64,000 nucleotides of DNA from Halovenus sp. GTDB taxonomy: Archaea; Halobacteriota; Halobacteria; Halobacteriales; Haloarculaceae. The notes below the pieces were generated by a model. The model was not told the origin of the DNA and did not search any database. It saw nothing but the letters and a program-made list of their open reading frames with translations. A program made the position numbers and the translations under genes. The stretch covers positions 1 through 64,000 of the forward strand of contig PUNZ01000173.1 in the NCBI GenBank assembly GCA_003551945.1. Direction: 5' to 3'. Every line of letters begins with the position of its first letter. The stretch's first letter is position 1. Below, one piece after another: positions 45,043-53,061 of the stretch.

Positions 45043-45897
45043 ATGGAAGGAACCGCACGCGCACCGGCGGCGGGGACGGTGCTCAACGCACTTGCAACCG
45101 GGACAGGGTCGGCATTTGCTATTTCAGAATACACCACAGCGAGCGTCGATCTTGATAACCAAAAGGGCGTAACCGGCGAAATCGTCGGCGCACCCGAGGC
45201 CGATACGCGGCTTGTCGAGCGCTGTGTCGAACTCGTAACCGCGGAGTACGGCACAGGGGAAGGCGGAACGGTGACGACAGAAAGCGAGGTTCCGATGGCC
45301 TCGGGCTTGAAATCATCAAGCGCCGCAGCGAACGCCACCGTCCTGGCGACGCTCTCTGCACTCGGAAAAGCAGATGTTGTCTCGCGAGAAGCGGCCGCCA
45401 GAATCGGTGTCGCTGCTGCCCGAGATGTCGGCGTCACAATCACTGGAGCGTTCGATGACGCCAGTGCGAGTATGCTCGGCGGCGTCACCGTCACGGACAA
45501 CGAGACCGATACCCTGCTTCACCGAGAAGAACGGGACTGGAGTGTTCTCGTCTGGACGCCACCGGAGCAATCCTTCAGCGCAGATGCTGATGTCGAGGCC
45601 TGTACACAAATAGCTCCGATGGCGGAGTTCGTCGCTGAGTTGGCACTCGAAGGGAAATTTGAGCGAGCGATGACAGTAAACGGGTTGGCATTCTGTGCAG
45701 CGCTTGGCTTCGATAGCCAACCAATGGTCGAAGTGATGGCAACGGTCGATGGCGTCTCGTTGTCCGGGACAGGGCCGAGTTTCACGGCTGTTGGCGACGA
45801 ATCAACGCTCGAAGCAATTCGGTCACGTTGGGACGACCGTCCTGGGATGACGAGACTGACAACGACTCAAACGGCCGGGGCAACCATTCTCGGCTGA
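45043..45897 (+). CDS. aroK: Shikimate kinase (archaeal GHMP type)
   Basis: Enzyme of 284 residues phosphorylating shikimate at O3 in aromatic amino acid synthesis. It belongs to the GHMP kinase superfamily used by archaea, unrelated to bacterial AroK. The ATP-binding loop is PMASGLKSSSAAANA, and the C-terminal GHMP motif is SGTGPSFTAVG. It lies directly before the chorismate mutase gene, so the pair forms a small aromatic-pathway operon. Confidence 0.93.
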   Translation: MEGTARAPAAGTVLNALATGTGSAFAISEYTTASVDLDNQKGVTGEIVGAPEADTRLVERCVELVTAEYGTGEGGTVTTESEVPMASGLKSSSAAANATVLATLSALGKADVVSREAAARIGVAAARDVGVTITGAFDDASASMLGGVTVTDNETDTLLHREERDWSVLVWTPPEQSFSADADVEACTQIAPMAEFVAELALEGKFERAMTVNGLAFCAALGFDSQPMVEVMATVDGVSLSGTGPSFTAVGDESTLEAIRSRWDDRPGMTRLTTTQTAGATILG

Positions 45898-45970
45898 TAA
45901 TTCCGATGAGCAAGACCGAAGCGATAAAACGCATCCCCGCAAGAGACTACGATATATGACCACACACGTT

Positions 45971-45975
45971 GGAGG
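45971..45975 (+). promoter_or_regulatory. Strong Shine-Dalgarno for aroQ
   Basis: GGAGG lies ten bases before the aroQ ATG at 45985. Most genes in this window lack such a site, so it marks aroQ as translated from an internal position in the aroK message. Confidence 0.55.
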
Positions 45976-45984
45976 CGACTGGCG

Positions 45985-46284
45985 ATGAGTAGCGAATCAA
46001 CAATCAACCCCGAGGAGATGTCGCTCGATGAGTTGCGGACCGAGATTCGGGATATCGACCGGGATATCGTCGAGTTGATTGCCCGGAGAACGTACGTTGC
46101 CGATACGATTGCGCAGGTCAAAGCAAGCAAAGACCTCCCGACAACCGATGAAAAACAAGAGGAGGTAGTGATGGACCGTGCCGGCGAAAATGCGGAACGA
46201 TTTGATGTTGATGCAAATCTTGTCAAAGCAATCTTCCGATTACTTATCGAACTGAACAAGGTTGAACAACGCGAGAATCGGTGA
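45985..46284 (+). CDS. aroQ: Chorismate mutase (AroQ class)
   Basis: All-helical enzyme of 99 residues converting chorismate to prephenate. It has the AroQ pattern: SLDELRTEIRDIDRDIVELIARR, then YVADTIAQVKASK, then DEKQEEVVMDRA. It ends RLLIELNKVEQRENR. The last 39 bases (46246-46284) recur, diverged at five positions, at 47960-47998, so this gene end appears to mark the left edge of an inserted segment. The gene itself looks intact and has normal length. Confidence 0.93.
   Translation: MSSESTINPEEMSLDELRTEIRDIDRDIVELIARRTYVADTIAQVKASKDLPTTDEKQEEVVMDRAGENAERFDVDANLVKAIFRLLIELNKVEQRENR
46246..46284 (+). repeat. aroQ 3'-end repeat, left copy (inside aroQ)
   Basis: The last 12 codons and stop of aroQ. 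34 of 39 positions match the right copy at 47960-47998 in the same orientation. Differences include three third-position changes (GAA/GAG, CGC/CGG, GAG/GAA) and one changed codon (GAA/TAC), which indicates a copy from a related chorismate mutase gene rather than a recent exact duplication. Confidence 0.8.
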
Positions 46285-47086
46285 AACCGGCATTCCGTGG
46301 CGATTCAAACATAAGGTGAGCGAACCGCTCTTGGAAGGCACTTCAGAAGAGCTGTTCTCCGTCGTTTCTCCTCCAGTGGGCGGGCCCGATGTTTTCGTAC
46401 CGCTCGGCGAGTCGCAACTCCGAGAACATCTCGAAGCCACGAACGACCCAGAACCAAGACGGCTGGCATTCAAAGCCGTCGATTCGACGGAACAGATGAT
46501 CGGGTACGTAGAACTGAACACGATTGACCGACGAAATCTCTCAGCGAGCGTCTCACGGGTCATCGTGAGCCCAGACGAACGCGACCGCTTGGAACGGGAG
46601 CAACGGAACCTCTCGCGCAAAGAACACAGGTCGAACAACTGGGAGAAACAACGCCAGACCGTAGCCGAGCGCTACCAGAAAATAAAGCGCAAGCGGCGTG
46701 ATTTCCTGCACAAACTCTCGGCATACTATGCTCGGGAGTATGACCTTGTGGCTGTTGAAGACCTCAACGTGAAGGGGATGCTGGAATCACCGCGTAACAG
46801 CCGCAACAGGGCGTCTGCGGCGTGGGGAACGTTCCTCCGAATGCTGGAATACAAGAGCGAACGGGAAGGGACGCACTTCGTTGCGGTTGACCCAAGAGGA
46901 ACGACCAAAGAGTGTGCAGGGTGTGGTGTGGAGACGGACAAACCACTGTGGGTACGTGAGCATTCGTGTCCATCATGTGGGTTTGAAGCGGATAGAGATT
47001 TGAATGCAGCGTGGAATGTTCTTTCTCGCGGTCTTTCAGAACTAGGAGTGGTTCACTCCGAAGGAACGTCCTCAGAATCGCCATGA
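46285..47086 (+). pseudogene. Chimeric pseudogene: GNAT acetyltransferase fused to 5'-truncated TnpB
   Basis: One open frame runs from inside the aroQ tail (a TTG at 46262) to 47086. Its first half, up to about base 46586, reads as the N-terminal part of a GNAT acetyltransferase (VFVPLGESQLREHL, RLAFKAVDS, MIGYVELNTIDRRN, SRVIVSP) and stops at the point where the acetyl-CoA loop should begin. It then continues in-frame as the C-terminal two-thirds of a TnpB (IS200/IS605 type): LSRKEHRSNNWEKQRQT, the RuvC Glu in VAVEDLNVKGM, the zinc knuckle CAGCG/CPSCG, and the last RuvC Asp in DRDLNAAW. The first RuvC Asp and N-terminal domain are lost, so neither half can be active. Confidence 0.75.
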
Positions 47087-47254
47087 GATTCTGATGGGCT
47101 GCGAAAATCGCACAGCGATTTTCGAACGCCTGTGGAGACTGCGCTCCCTACGGGAACTGCGGTTGTTCCTGCAAAGCACGTCGTGGAAACAGGAAGCCCC
47201 ACCCTCAACGAGCAAACGGGAGACGCCGTGAGCGAGTAGGGTGGGGTAGTTCAC
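46586..47254 (+). mobile_element. Decayed IS200/IS605-type (TnpB-only) element remnant
   Basis: It contains the 3' part of tnpB (46586-47086) plus a structured right end. No TnpA is present. The left end is missing, replaced by GNAT coding sequence. The right end is taken to lie near 47254, just past the CCCCACCCT / AGGGTGGGG stem and the tagttcac bases typical of such haloarchaeal ends. The exact ends are inferred. Confidence 0.6.
47087..47254 (+). ncRNA. Probable remnant omega-RNA (reRNA) / structured right end of the TnpB element
   Basis: Two perfect stems are visible: 47102-47111 with 47115-47124 (ten pairs, CGAAAATCGC / GCGATTTTCG, loop aca) and 47197-47205 with 47238-47246 (nine pairs, CCCCACCCT / AGGGTGGGG). 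In TnpB systems this region supplies the omega-RNA scaffold, whose guide would be the bases after the element end. With TnpB truncated, the RNA would be inactive as a guide, though it may still be transcribed. Confidence 0.45.
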
Positions 47255-47284
47255 TACGCTCTCATATTGATTACAGCAGATACG

Positions 47285-47638
47285 TCAGTCCAGTCCGAGA
47301 CTCAGTTTCAATGCCTCGTCCACCGTCTCCATCGTCTCTGTGTCGAGGCTTCCAAGCACCGAGTGAATCCGCTTTTCGATGGAGACGACACGTATCTGGT
47401 CGAGGCGAATTGAGGAATCGTTCTCAAACGGTGACTCCGCCGCTTCGACGAGGACCTCGAACGGATAGCCTCGATACGTTCCCGTGGCAGGCGCAACGAT
47501 AGTCGTACTAGCATTGTTATTCCCAACATCGTTCTGGACGACTACTGCAGGACGAGTTTTCTTCATTTCGTGCCCTTCGGCAGGATCAAGTCGAACGATA
47601 ACAACGTCGCCGCGACGAATTTCCACGTCCTCGCTCAT
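47285..47638 (-). CDS. MazF/PemK-family toxin (mRNA interferase)
   Basis: Protein of 117 residues. It begins IRRGDVVIVRLDPAEGHEMKKTRPAVVVQND, the standard PemK/MazF start, with the Arg (TRP) and later STTIVAPATG that form the RNase site. Members cut mRNA at short sequences when freed from the antitoxin. Its start overlaps the antitoxin stop by four bases (47638-47635), the usual arrangement of a toxin-antitoxin operon. Confidence 0.85.
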   Translation of the reverse strand: MSEDVEIRRGDVVIVRLDPAEGHEMKKTRPAVVVQNDVGNNNASTTIVAPATGTYRGYPFEVLVEAAESPFENDSSIRLDQIRVVSIEKRIHSVLGSLDTETMETVDEALKLSLGLD

Positions 47639-47874
47639 TTATCCAGCCCGCTCCACGCCTCGTCCGATGCTTCGTCCCACTCTTCTGCAAGCTCTTCCGC
47701 ACTCTGAGATGCCTCGCGGTACGCAGCAGCCAGTTCATCTTCATTGGGTTGGTCAGATTCTACCTCGACGACGGCGACGGTCACACGTTTGTTGGCGTAC
47801 TCCGTTCCAAGATAGATTCGGCCTCGATCGTCGGTCTCGTTCGTTCGGAGGTCCCGAGCATCTACTTTCGTCAT
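47635..47874 (-). CDS. AbrB-like antitoxin
   Basis: Acidic protein of 79 residues. The N-terminal half has a swapped-hairpin DNA-binding look (RTNETDDRGRIYLGTEYANKRVTVAVVEVE), typical of AbrB/MazE-like antitoxins. The C-terminal half is a highly acidic helix (SAEELAEEWDEASDEAW) that would bind the toxin. It lies immediately before the toxin gene with an ATGA overlap. Confidence 0.75.
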   Translation of the reverse strand: MTKVDARDLRTNETDDRGRIYLGTEYANKRVTVAVVEVESDQPNEDELAAAYREASQSAEELAEEWDEASDEAWSGLDK

Positions 47875-47929
47875 GTTACCAACTTGGACCTACTGCTGAA
47901 TAAACATTGCCCACTATTACCCACGAAAG

Positions 47930-48058
47930 ATATTTTCTGTAACTCGTGCCATGGATTTCATCTACCTGAACAAGGTTGAGCAACGGGAAAATCGGTGATT
48001 CATAAGACAGTGTGAATCGGTCTACAAAGAGACGATAGCACGAGTTCAGGAAAGATAT
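47930..48058. repeat. Inverted repeat flanking the second aroQ tail
   Basis: Arms at 47930-47952 and 48035-48058 are imperfect inverted copies (about 21 matching positions, with small indels): the left arm on the minus strand reads ATGGCACGAGTTACAGAAA, the right arm on the plus strand ATAGCACGAGTTCAGGAAA. The right arm covers the surE stop region. Between the arms lies the right copy of the aroQ tail. Confidence 0.6.
47960..47998 (+). repeat. aroQ 3'-end repeat, right copy (non-genic)
   Basis: Thirty-nine bases that read IYLNKVEQRENR and a TGA stop, matching the aroQ end at 34 of 39 positions. Nothing upstream of it continues as chorismate mutase. It therefore looks like the displaced end of a gene, as left by insertion of DNA into aroQ, or a fragment of a second aroQ. 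Confidence 0.75.
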
Positions 48059-48828
48059 GCGCTTGCTATCGTTTGCAACTGCTCGCTCTCTTCAAGCGTA
48101 TGTGTCGTTGAGAGGGGCGAGACGCTAATATGATTATTTAGAATGGTTCGTCGGTCCGTTCCCTCTTCATCGGGGATGTCACCATCCGCCATTTTCTCCC
48201 AGAGTTCGTCCTCAATGTCGATTGTCTTGCCGTTGCGCTTGGCGGTTAGTTCAGAGACAGGGGACGGATAGGTGAGTTTTATCTGGTCGGTGCTCCGTTC
48301 GACCGTTGGGGCATTGACGTTCAGATAATCAATCCGGTCAAATAGCTCGTTTTCCACAGCCTGCTCGGTAAGATACGCTGTCGCCTTGACGGCCGATTCG
48401 TATGCTTCCGACGTGCGGTTGAAACTCCGTGGGTCAAACTCATCACCCGGGATGTACATCGATGAGGCAACCGCAGGAACTCCAAAAAACGCCGCTTCGA
48501 CGGCAGCGCTCACAGTTCCGGACCTGCCAAGGGTCACAGCACCGAGATTTGCACCACGGTTACAGCCCGAGACAACGACATCTGTCTCCGGACACAGTTC
48601 CGAGAGTCCTGCAATCACACAGTCAGATGGTGTCCCGTGGACAAGGTAGCCCAGTTCGTGCTCACCGTATTCGACAGAGTACGAAAGTGTCCGACCCACC
48701 GCGCTTTGGTCGTCTGCAGGAGCCACGACAGTCACATTGCCAATATCGGAAAGACCAGCAGCGAGCGCACGTATGCCCGGCGCCTCAATGCCGTCGTCAT
48801 TTGTCACGAGAATTTCGAGGTCGCTCAT
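48046..48828 (-). CDS. surE: 5'/3'-nucleotidase SurE
   Basis: Protein of 260 residues. The metal-binding motif VTNDDGIEAPG is at the N-terminus, and the SGCNRGANLGA motif follows. SurE removes phosphate from nucleoside monophosphates and polyphosphate. ATG at 48828 is chosen because the motif sits at the usual position; the frame is open upstream but not family-like. Its 3' end lies next to the right end of the inserted segment. Confidence 0.9.
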   Translation of the reverse strand: MSDLEILVTNDDGIEAPGIRALAAGLSDIGNVTVVAPADDQSAVGRTLSYSVEYGEHELGYLVHGTPSDCVIAGLSELCPETDVVVSGCNRGANLGAVTLGRSGTVSAAVEAAFFGVPAVASSMYIPGDEFDPRSFNRTSEAYESAVKATAYLTEQAVENELFDRIDYLNVNAPTVERSTDQIKLTYPSPVSELTAKRNGKTIDIEDELWEKMADGDIPDEEGTDRRTILNNHISVSPLSTTHTLEESEQLQTIASAYLS

Positions 48829-48956
48829 ACCGGGACCTTGGGGGCTGGTGGTATCAAGGTGGCGTTTGGGTATCCAGCGACCCACACAAAGAGCGTGATT
48901 TTGCTACCAGCAATGGCAGGGAACTGCACCGCAGATAGCTCAGTGGGCCAAGGCAG

Positions 48957-50315
48957 TTAGCTGGATTTATGCAGTCGCGTTCTATCGTAAAAGAGATCCA
49001 CGTGGTCCTCGTGCGGTTTGAAAAATGCCCGCTTTCGGACACCATTATCTGTTGGAATTTCAAACTCATAATCAAGGTTTGTGGGGTCTGCTGGAATGAG
49101 CAGTGTCGTCGTGTTATCGAGGTCGTGTTTGGTTGTCAGTTGGAGGACGCTGCCTTGTTGCTCGACCGTTGCCTGTGTAATCCCCCGATACGATTCGTAC
49201 TCGCCAGTGAGTTCCTCGAATATTGCTTTCCGGCGGTAGTACGGAACGACGGTTTCGGGTTCTTTGCCATCAAGTATTGCAAGAATCCCTTCTGCAACCG
49301 TCGGTGGTGTGGTTGCTGGCGTGGTGTTTGCCCCGATTGCAATCGTATACTCACCATCAGGGGTAAATCCGATATACGAAGAGGAGACGCCCAATGACCC
49401 GCCGTGCCCAATCATGGTTCGGTCACCGACCTGAACTCGCTCCCAACCATAGCCGTACTCGTTTCCGGCACGCGGGACATGCCCGTCGTGTGCGGTGGCC
49501 AGTCGCTCTGACGGAATGAGTTCAGCCCCGTCGAAAGTCCCACCATTCTGATTCATCACGAGATAGTTCGTCAACTCGGTGACGGGGGCCAACAATCCCC
49601 CAGCAGCATAGCTTAGTTCGCGGTGGGGAAATGGGGTCGCTTCCGGCCCGCCATCCCGAAGGATATACGGCGTCATCATATCCTCATCTGTGTTGTCCGG
49701 GGCAAACGTCGAACGTTCCATACCAAGCGGTGAGAGGACTTCCGACTCGATAACCGATGCAAACGGCCTGCCAGTTACTTCCTCAATGAGCATACCCAGC
49801 AGGATATAGCCCGAGTTATTGTACATCACAAACTCCTCGTCCGTGAGCTCCGTGTCTGCGCCGTTGACGTGGCGGTAGAAATCTTCTCTGTCGCCGAGTG
49901 GGACGGTGAACTCTTCAATACCGGTCAACCGTGAGAGAAGGACTTCACTCGTTTTAAGAGATGGGATGCCTGAGGAGTGCGTTAAGAGTTCATGAATCGT
50001 AATCGGTTGCTCCCCGTCACCAAGTGTGAACGCTGGAAGGTAGGAACTGACGGCGTCCGTAACCGAGAGCGCACCCCGCTCTTCCAACAAGAGAATACCG
50101 AGGGCCGCAAACGATTTACTCACTGAAGCGACGCCATACAACGTGTCCGCTGTTGCTGGCTCGTTCGTTTCGAGGTCTCGTGACCCAAATCCACTTGCAT
50201 AGACAAGTTCCCCGTCGCGTGACAGCGCAACGCTCGCGCCGGGAACGGATGCTTCGGTAAGCCACTCGCCAACAAACTGTTCAATCTCCCTGCATGTGTG
50301 GTCCGATAGCGACAT
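48957..50315 (-). CDS. Serine beta-lactamase-like hydrolase (class C / penicillin-binding fold)
   Basis: Protein of 452 residues. The catalytic SxxK is visible in VASVSKSFAAL (about 80), the Tyr motif in MYNNSGYILLG, and the third motif in IGHGGSLG. A C-terminal beta-rich domain of about 120 residues follows, as in many archaeal members of the beta-lactamase/transpeptidase-like family. No signal peptide is visible. Likely a cytoplasmic or esterase-like enzyme; actual lactamase activity is not implied. Start 50315 is preferred over 50354. Confidence 0.85.
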   Translation of the reverse strand: MSLSDHTCREIEQFVGEWLTEASVPGASVALSRDGELVYASGFGSRDLETNEPATADTLYGVASVSKSFAALGILLLEERGALSVTDAVSSYLPAFTLGDGEQPITIHELLTHSSGIPSLKTSEVLLSRLTGIEEFTVPLGDREDFYRHVNGADTELTDEEFVMYNNSGYILLGMLIEEVTGRPFASVIESEVLSPLGMERSTFAPDNTDEDMMTPYILRDGGPEATPFPHRELSYAAGGLLAPVTELTNYLVMNQNGGTFDGAELIPSERLATAHDGHVPRAGNEYGYGWERVQVGDRTMIGHGGSLGVSSSYIGFTPDGEYTIAIGANTTPATTPPTVAEGILAILDGKEPETVVPYYRRKAIFEELTGEYESYRGITQATVEQQGSVLQLTTKHDLDNTTTLLIPADPTNLDYEFEIPTDNGVRKRAFFKPHEDHVDLFYDRTRLHKSS

Positions 50316-50384
50316 GCTTGAGAGTATGCAGGAGGCGTTATGAAATTCCCGCAAAAAGTGAGTGGTTATGAAGCTCCGTTCCAG

Positions 50385-51593
50385 CTATCGAAGACGCGCT
50401 TTGATGAGCGCATCAAGGTCCTCACGAAGTTCGTCGACTTCAACTTCCTGCAGGACTGGGACGAAAAATCCTTCTACGAGCATATCCTTTGCAAGCCGTT
50501 CATTGAGTCCGCGCGAGGTCATGTACAACAGTTCTTCAGCGTCGACCTGTCCGACCGTCGCGGAGTGACTCGCTTCTGTGTCGTGATTGTTGATGATGAG
50601 CTTGGGTGAGGCGTCGGCTTCGCTCTCATCGGAGAGCATCAGCGTATTCTCACGCTGGTAGGAACTGGTATCCCAGGCATCCCGGCCAACGTCCTGCACT
50701 CCCTCGTAGACCGACCGCGCAGTATCATCAAGGACACCACGGGTGACGAGGTCAGCCGTCGTGTGTTCGCCCTCGTGCCAGACTCGGCTGGCAATATCGA
50801 TGTGTTGGTCCTCGTATCCGAAGAACGCACCAACAATTTTCGACTCGCTGCTATCACCGATAAGGCGAGTCTCAACTTCGCTTTTAGTGAAGCGAGAACC
50901 GATGTTCCCTTCAATCCAGTTTACCTGACTGTAGGTTCCGGCGTTGCCGCGTTTAACCTGATAGTTGTAGGTATCATCCGACAGGTTCTGAAGCGTACCG
51001 TACTGGACGTGTGCGTTTTCGCCGGTCGCGACTTCGACGACACCGCTGTAGTATCGGTCACCATCTATGTCTTTGCCAGTTGACTGCCGTTCAAGGATTG
51101 TCAGTTCGGCAGAATCCTCGGCAACAACCAGCGTATAGTTAAACAGCGACTGGGAGTTCATCTCAGTGCGAATTTTCACATCCTCTGCAGCAACACCTTC
51201 TGGAACAACGACAAGTGTGCCGGCGCTGAACAGAGCTGTTGAAAGCGCAGTCAGATAATCTCGCTGTGTATCGATGACTGACCCCATCTTCTCGCGGATG
51301 AGGTCTTCGTACTCCGTAACAGCCTCATCCCAGGCCAACACATCGACGCCATCGGCGCTTTCTCGCTCTTTTTCCTGTTCCCAGTCAAGCGGGTCGACCA
51401 ACGTCTCGAAATCCAGTTTCGTGAGGTTTGACCAATCACGACCTGGGGTCCGAATGACTTTCGGCATATCGAGGTCATCGAGTGCTGCGAGTGCCTCAAG
51501 ACGTGTTTCGAGCAGCCATTCGGGTTCGCCGAGCGACTCGCTAATCTCCGTTACCTGTGCTTCCGTCAAATTTGCATGTACCTGCGTACTCAT
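50385..51593 (-). CDS. sufD: Fe-S cluster assembly scaffold protein SufD
   Basis: Protein of 402 residues, a SufB paralogue. It contains the beta-helix core with VVEVATGENAHVQYG, GAFFGYEDQHIDIASRVWHEGEHTTADLVTRGVL and DTEASHSATVGQVDAEELLYMTSRG. It forms the SufBCD complex with the genes upstream. It begins 14 bases after the sufB stop, on the same strand, so sufC, sufB and sufD are one operon. Confidence 0.93.
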   Translation of the reverse strand: MSTQVHANLTEAQVTEISESLGEPEWLLETRLEALAALDDLDMPKVIRTPGRDWSNLTKLDFETLVDPLDWEQEKERESADGVDVLAWDEAVTEYEDLIREKMGSVIDTQRDYLTALSTALFSAGTLVVVPEGVAAEDVKIRTEMNSQSLFNYTLVVAEDSAELTILERQSTGKDIDGDRYYSGVVEVATGENAHVQYGTLQNLSDDTYNYQVKRGNAGTYSQVNWIEGNIGSRFTKSEVETRLIGDSSESKIVGAFFGYEDQHIDIASRVWHEGEHTTADLVTRGVLDDTARSVYEGVQDVGRDAWDTSSYQRENTLMLSDESEADASPKLIINNHDTEASHSATVGQVDAEELLYMTSRGLNERLAKDMLVEGFFVPVLQEVEVDELREDLDALIKARLR

Positions 51594-51607
51594 TGTATCA
51601 CTCGGTG

Positions 51608-53035
51608 TTATCCGAGACTACCCTCCATCTCCAGTTCGATGAGACGGTTTAGCTCGACCGCATACTCAATCGGCAGTTCTTCCGTGATTGGCTCGATAAA
51701 TCCAGCGACAATCATCTGCTTGGCGTCGTCATCATCCAACCCGCGGTTCTGCAGGTAGAAGACGTCCTCGTCACCAATTTTCCCGACTGTTGCCTCGTGA
51801 GCAACATCCACTTTGTTCTCCTGAATTTCCATGTATGGCATGGTGTCGGAGGTGGACTCGTTATCGAACATCAGCGCGTCACATTCGACCGCTGTCGAGG
51901 AGTTCTCAGCACCGTTTGCGATGTGGACGAGACCACGGTAGTTCGTCCGGCCACCATCTTTCGCAACGGATTTGGATTCAATCGTCGAGTGCGTGTTTGG
52001 CGCGTTGTGGTAAACCTTTGCACCGGTATCGATATCTTGTCCTTCGCCCGCGAACGCGATTGTGATGTGGGTGTCCGTTGCACCGGGGCCTTTCAGCACC
52101 GTACATGGATAGAGCATGGTAGCTTTCGACCCCATACTCCCTGAAACCCACTCCATCGTGGCATCCTTCTCACAGATGGCACGCTTCGTGTTCAGGTTGT
52201 AGGTGTTGCGCGACCAGTTCTGGACCGTGGAGTACTGGACGTGTGCGCCTTCTTTGACGAAGACTTCGACACCGCCGGAGTGCAGATTAAACGCTGAGTA
52301 TTTTGGTGCGGAACAGCCCTCGATGTAGTGCACTTCGGAGTTTGGCTCAGCAATGATGAGCGTGTGCTCAAACTGACCCATTCCCTCGGAGTTCATCCGG
52401 AAGTACGCCTGCACCGGCATTTCAACGGTGGTGTCCTCAGGGACATAGACGAACGACCCGCCGGACCAGATTGCGCCGTGAAGCGCGGCGAACTTGTTGT
52501 CGCTTGGTGGGACACAGGATGTCATGAAGTGTTCACGGACAATGTCCGGGTGTTCCTGGACTGCTTGGTCCAGGTTCATGAAGATGACACCTTTGTCCTC
52601 CCACTGGTCTTTCATGTTCTGGTAAACAATCTCGGATTCGTACTGCGCGCCGACGCCCGAAAGGGCGTTTTTCTCTGCCTCTGGAATCCCGAGTTTGTCG
52701 AACGTATCTTTGATTTCTTCTGGCAGTTCCTCCCAGTCATCGACACCGGCACGAACGTCAACGTCCGGTCGAATGTACGGAACGATTTCGTCAATGTCAA
52801 CCTCGGAAAGGTCCGGCTGGCCTGGCCAGTCTTCTGGCATCGGCATTTCCTGCCAGAGTTTGAGTGCACGAAGGCGTCGTTCGAGCATCCACTCCGGTTC
52901 GTCTTTGTCCTCGGAGATGAGGCGAATCGTCTCCTCGGTCAGCCCTTTGTCGGTCTTGAATGCAGCACTCTGTTCTTTCTTGAATTCGAACCGTGCTTCA
53001 GTGTCGGTTTCTTTGAGATGTTCTTCTGAGCTCAT
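51608..53035 (-). CDS. sufB: Fe-S cluster assembly scaffold protein SufB
   Basis: Protein of 475 residues, the main scaffold on which Fe-S clusters are built before transfer to apoproteins. Landmarks are SGVGAQYESEIVYQ near the N-terminus, SCVPPSDNKFAALHGAIWSGGSFVYVP, EGCSAPKYSAFNLHSGGVEVFVKEGAHVQYSTVQNWS, and the C-terminal HEATVGKIGDEDVFYLQNRGL. The conserved Cys of SufB appears in EGCSAP. The sufC gene lies 26 bases upstream and sufD 14 bases downstream. Confidence 0.95.
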   Translation of the reverse strand: MSSEEHLKETDTEARFEFKKEQSAAFKTDKGLTEETIRLISEDKDEPEWMLERRLRALKLWQEMPMPEDWPGQPDLSEVDIDEIVPYIRPDVDVRAGVDDWEELPEEIKDTFDKLGIPEAEKNALSGVGAQYESEIVYQNMKDQWEDKGVIFMNLDQAVQEHPDIVREHFMTSCVPPSDNKFAALHGAIWSGGSFVYVPEDTTVEMPVQAYFRMNSEGMGQFEHTLIIAEPNSEVHYIEGCSAPKYSAFNLHSGGVEVFVKEGAHVQYSTVQNWSRNTYNLNTKRAICEKDATMEWVSGSMGSKATMLYPCTVLKGPGATDTHITIAFAGEGQDIDTGAKVYHNAPNTHSTIESKSVAKDGGRTNYRGLVHIANGAENSSTAVECDALMFDNESTSDTMPYMEIQENKVDVAHEATVGKIGDEDVFYLQNRGLDDDDAKQMIVAGFIEPITEELPIEYAVELNRLIELEMEGSLG

Positions 53036-53061
53036 GGTTGTAATGGATTGTGTTGCTGTTG

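Noticed and set aside
48931..48960. tRNA-like stretch (gcagatagctcagtgggcc) near the serine hydrolase stop
   Set aside because: It resembles the start and D-arm of a tRNA, but no anticodon stem, T-arm or 3' end can be built, and it runs into the coding end of the serine hydrolase. At most it is a short fragment.
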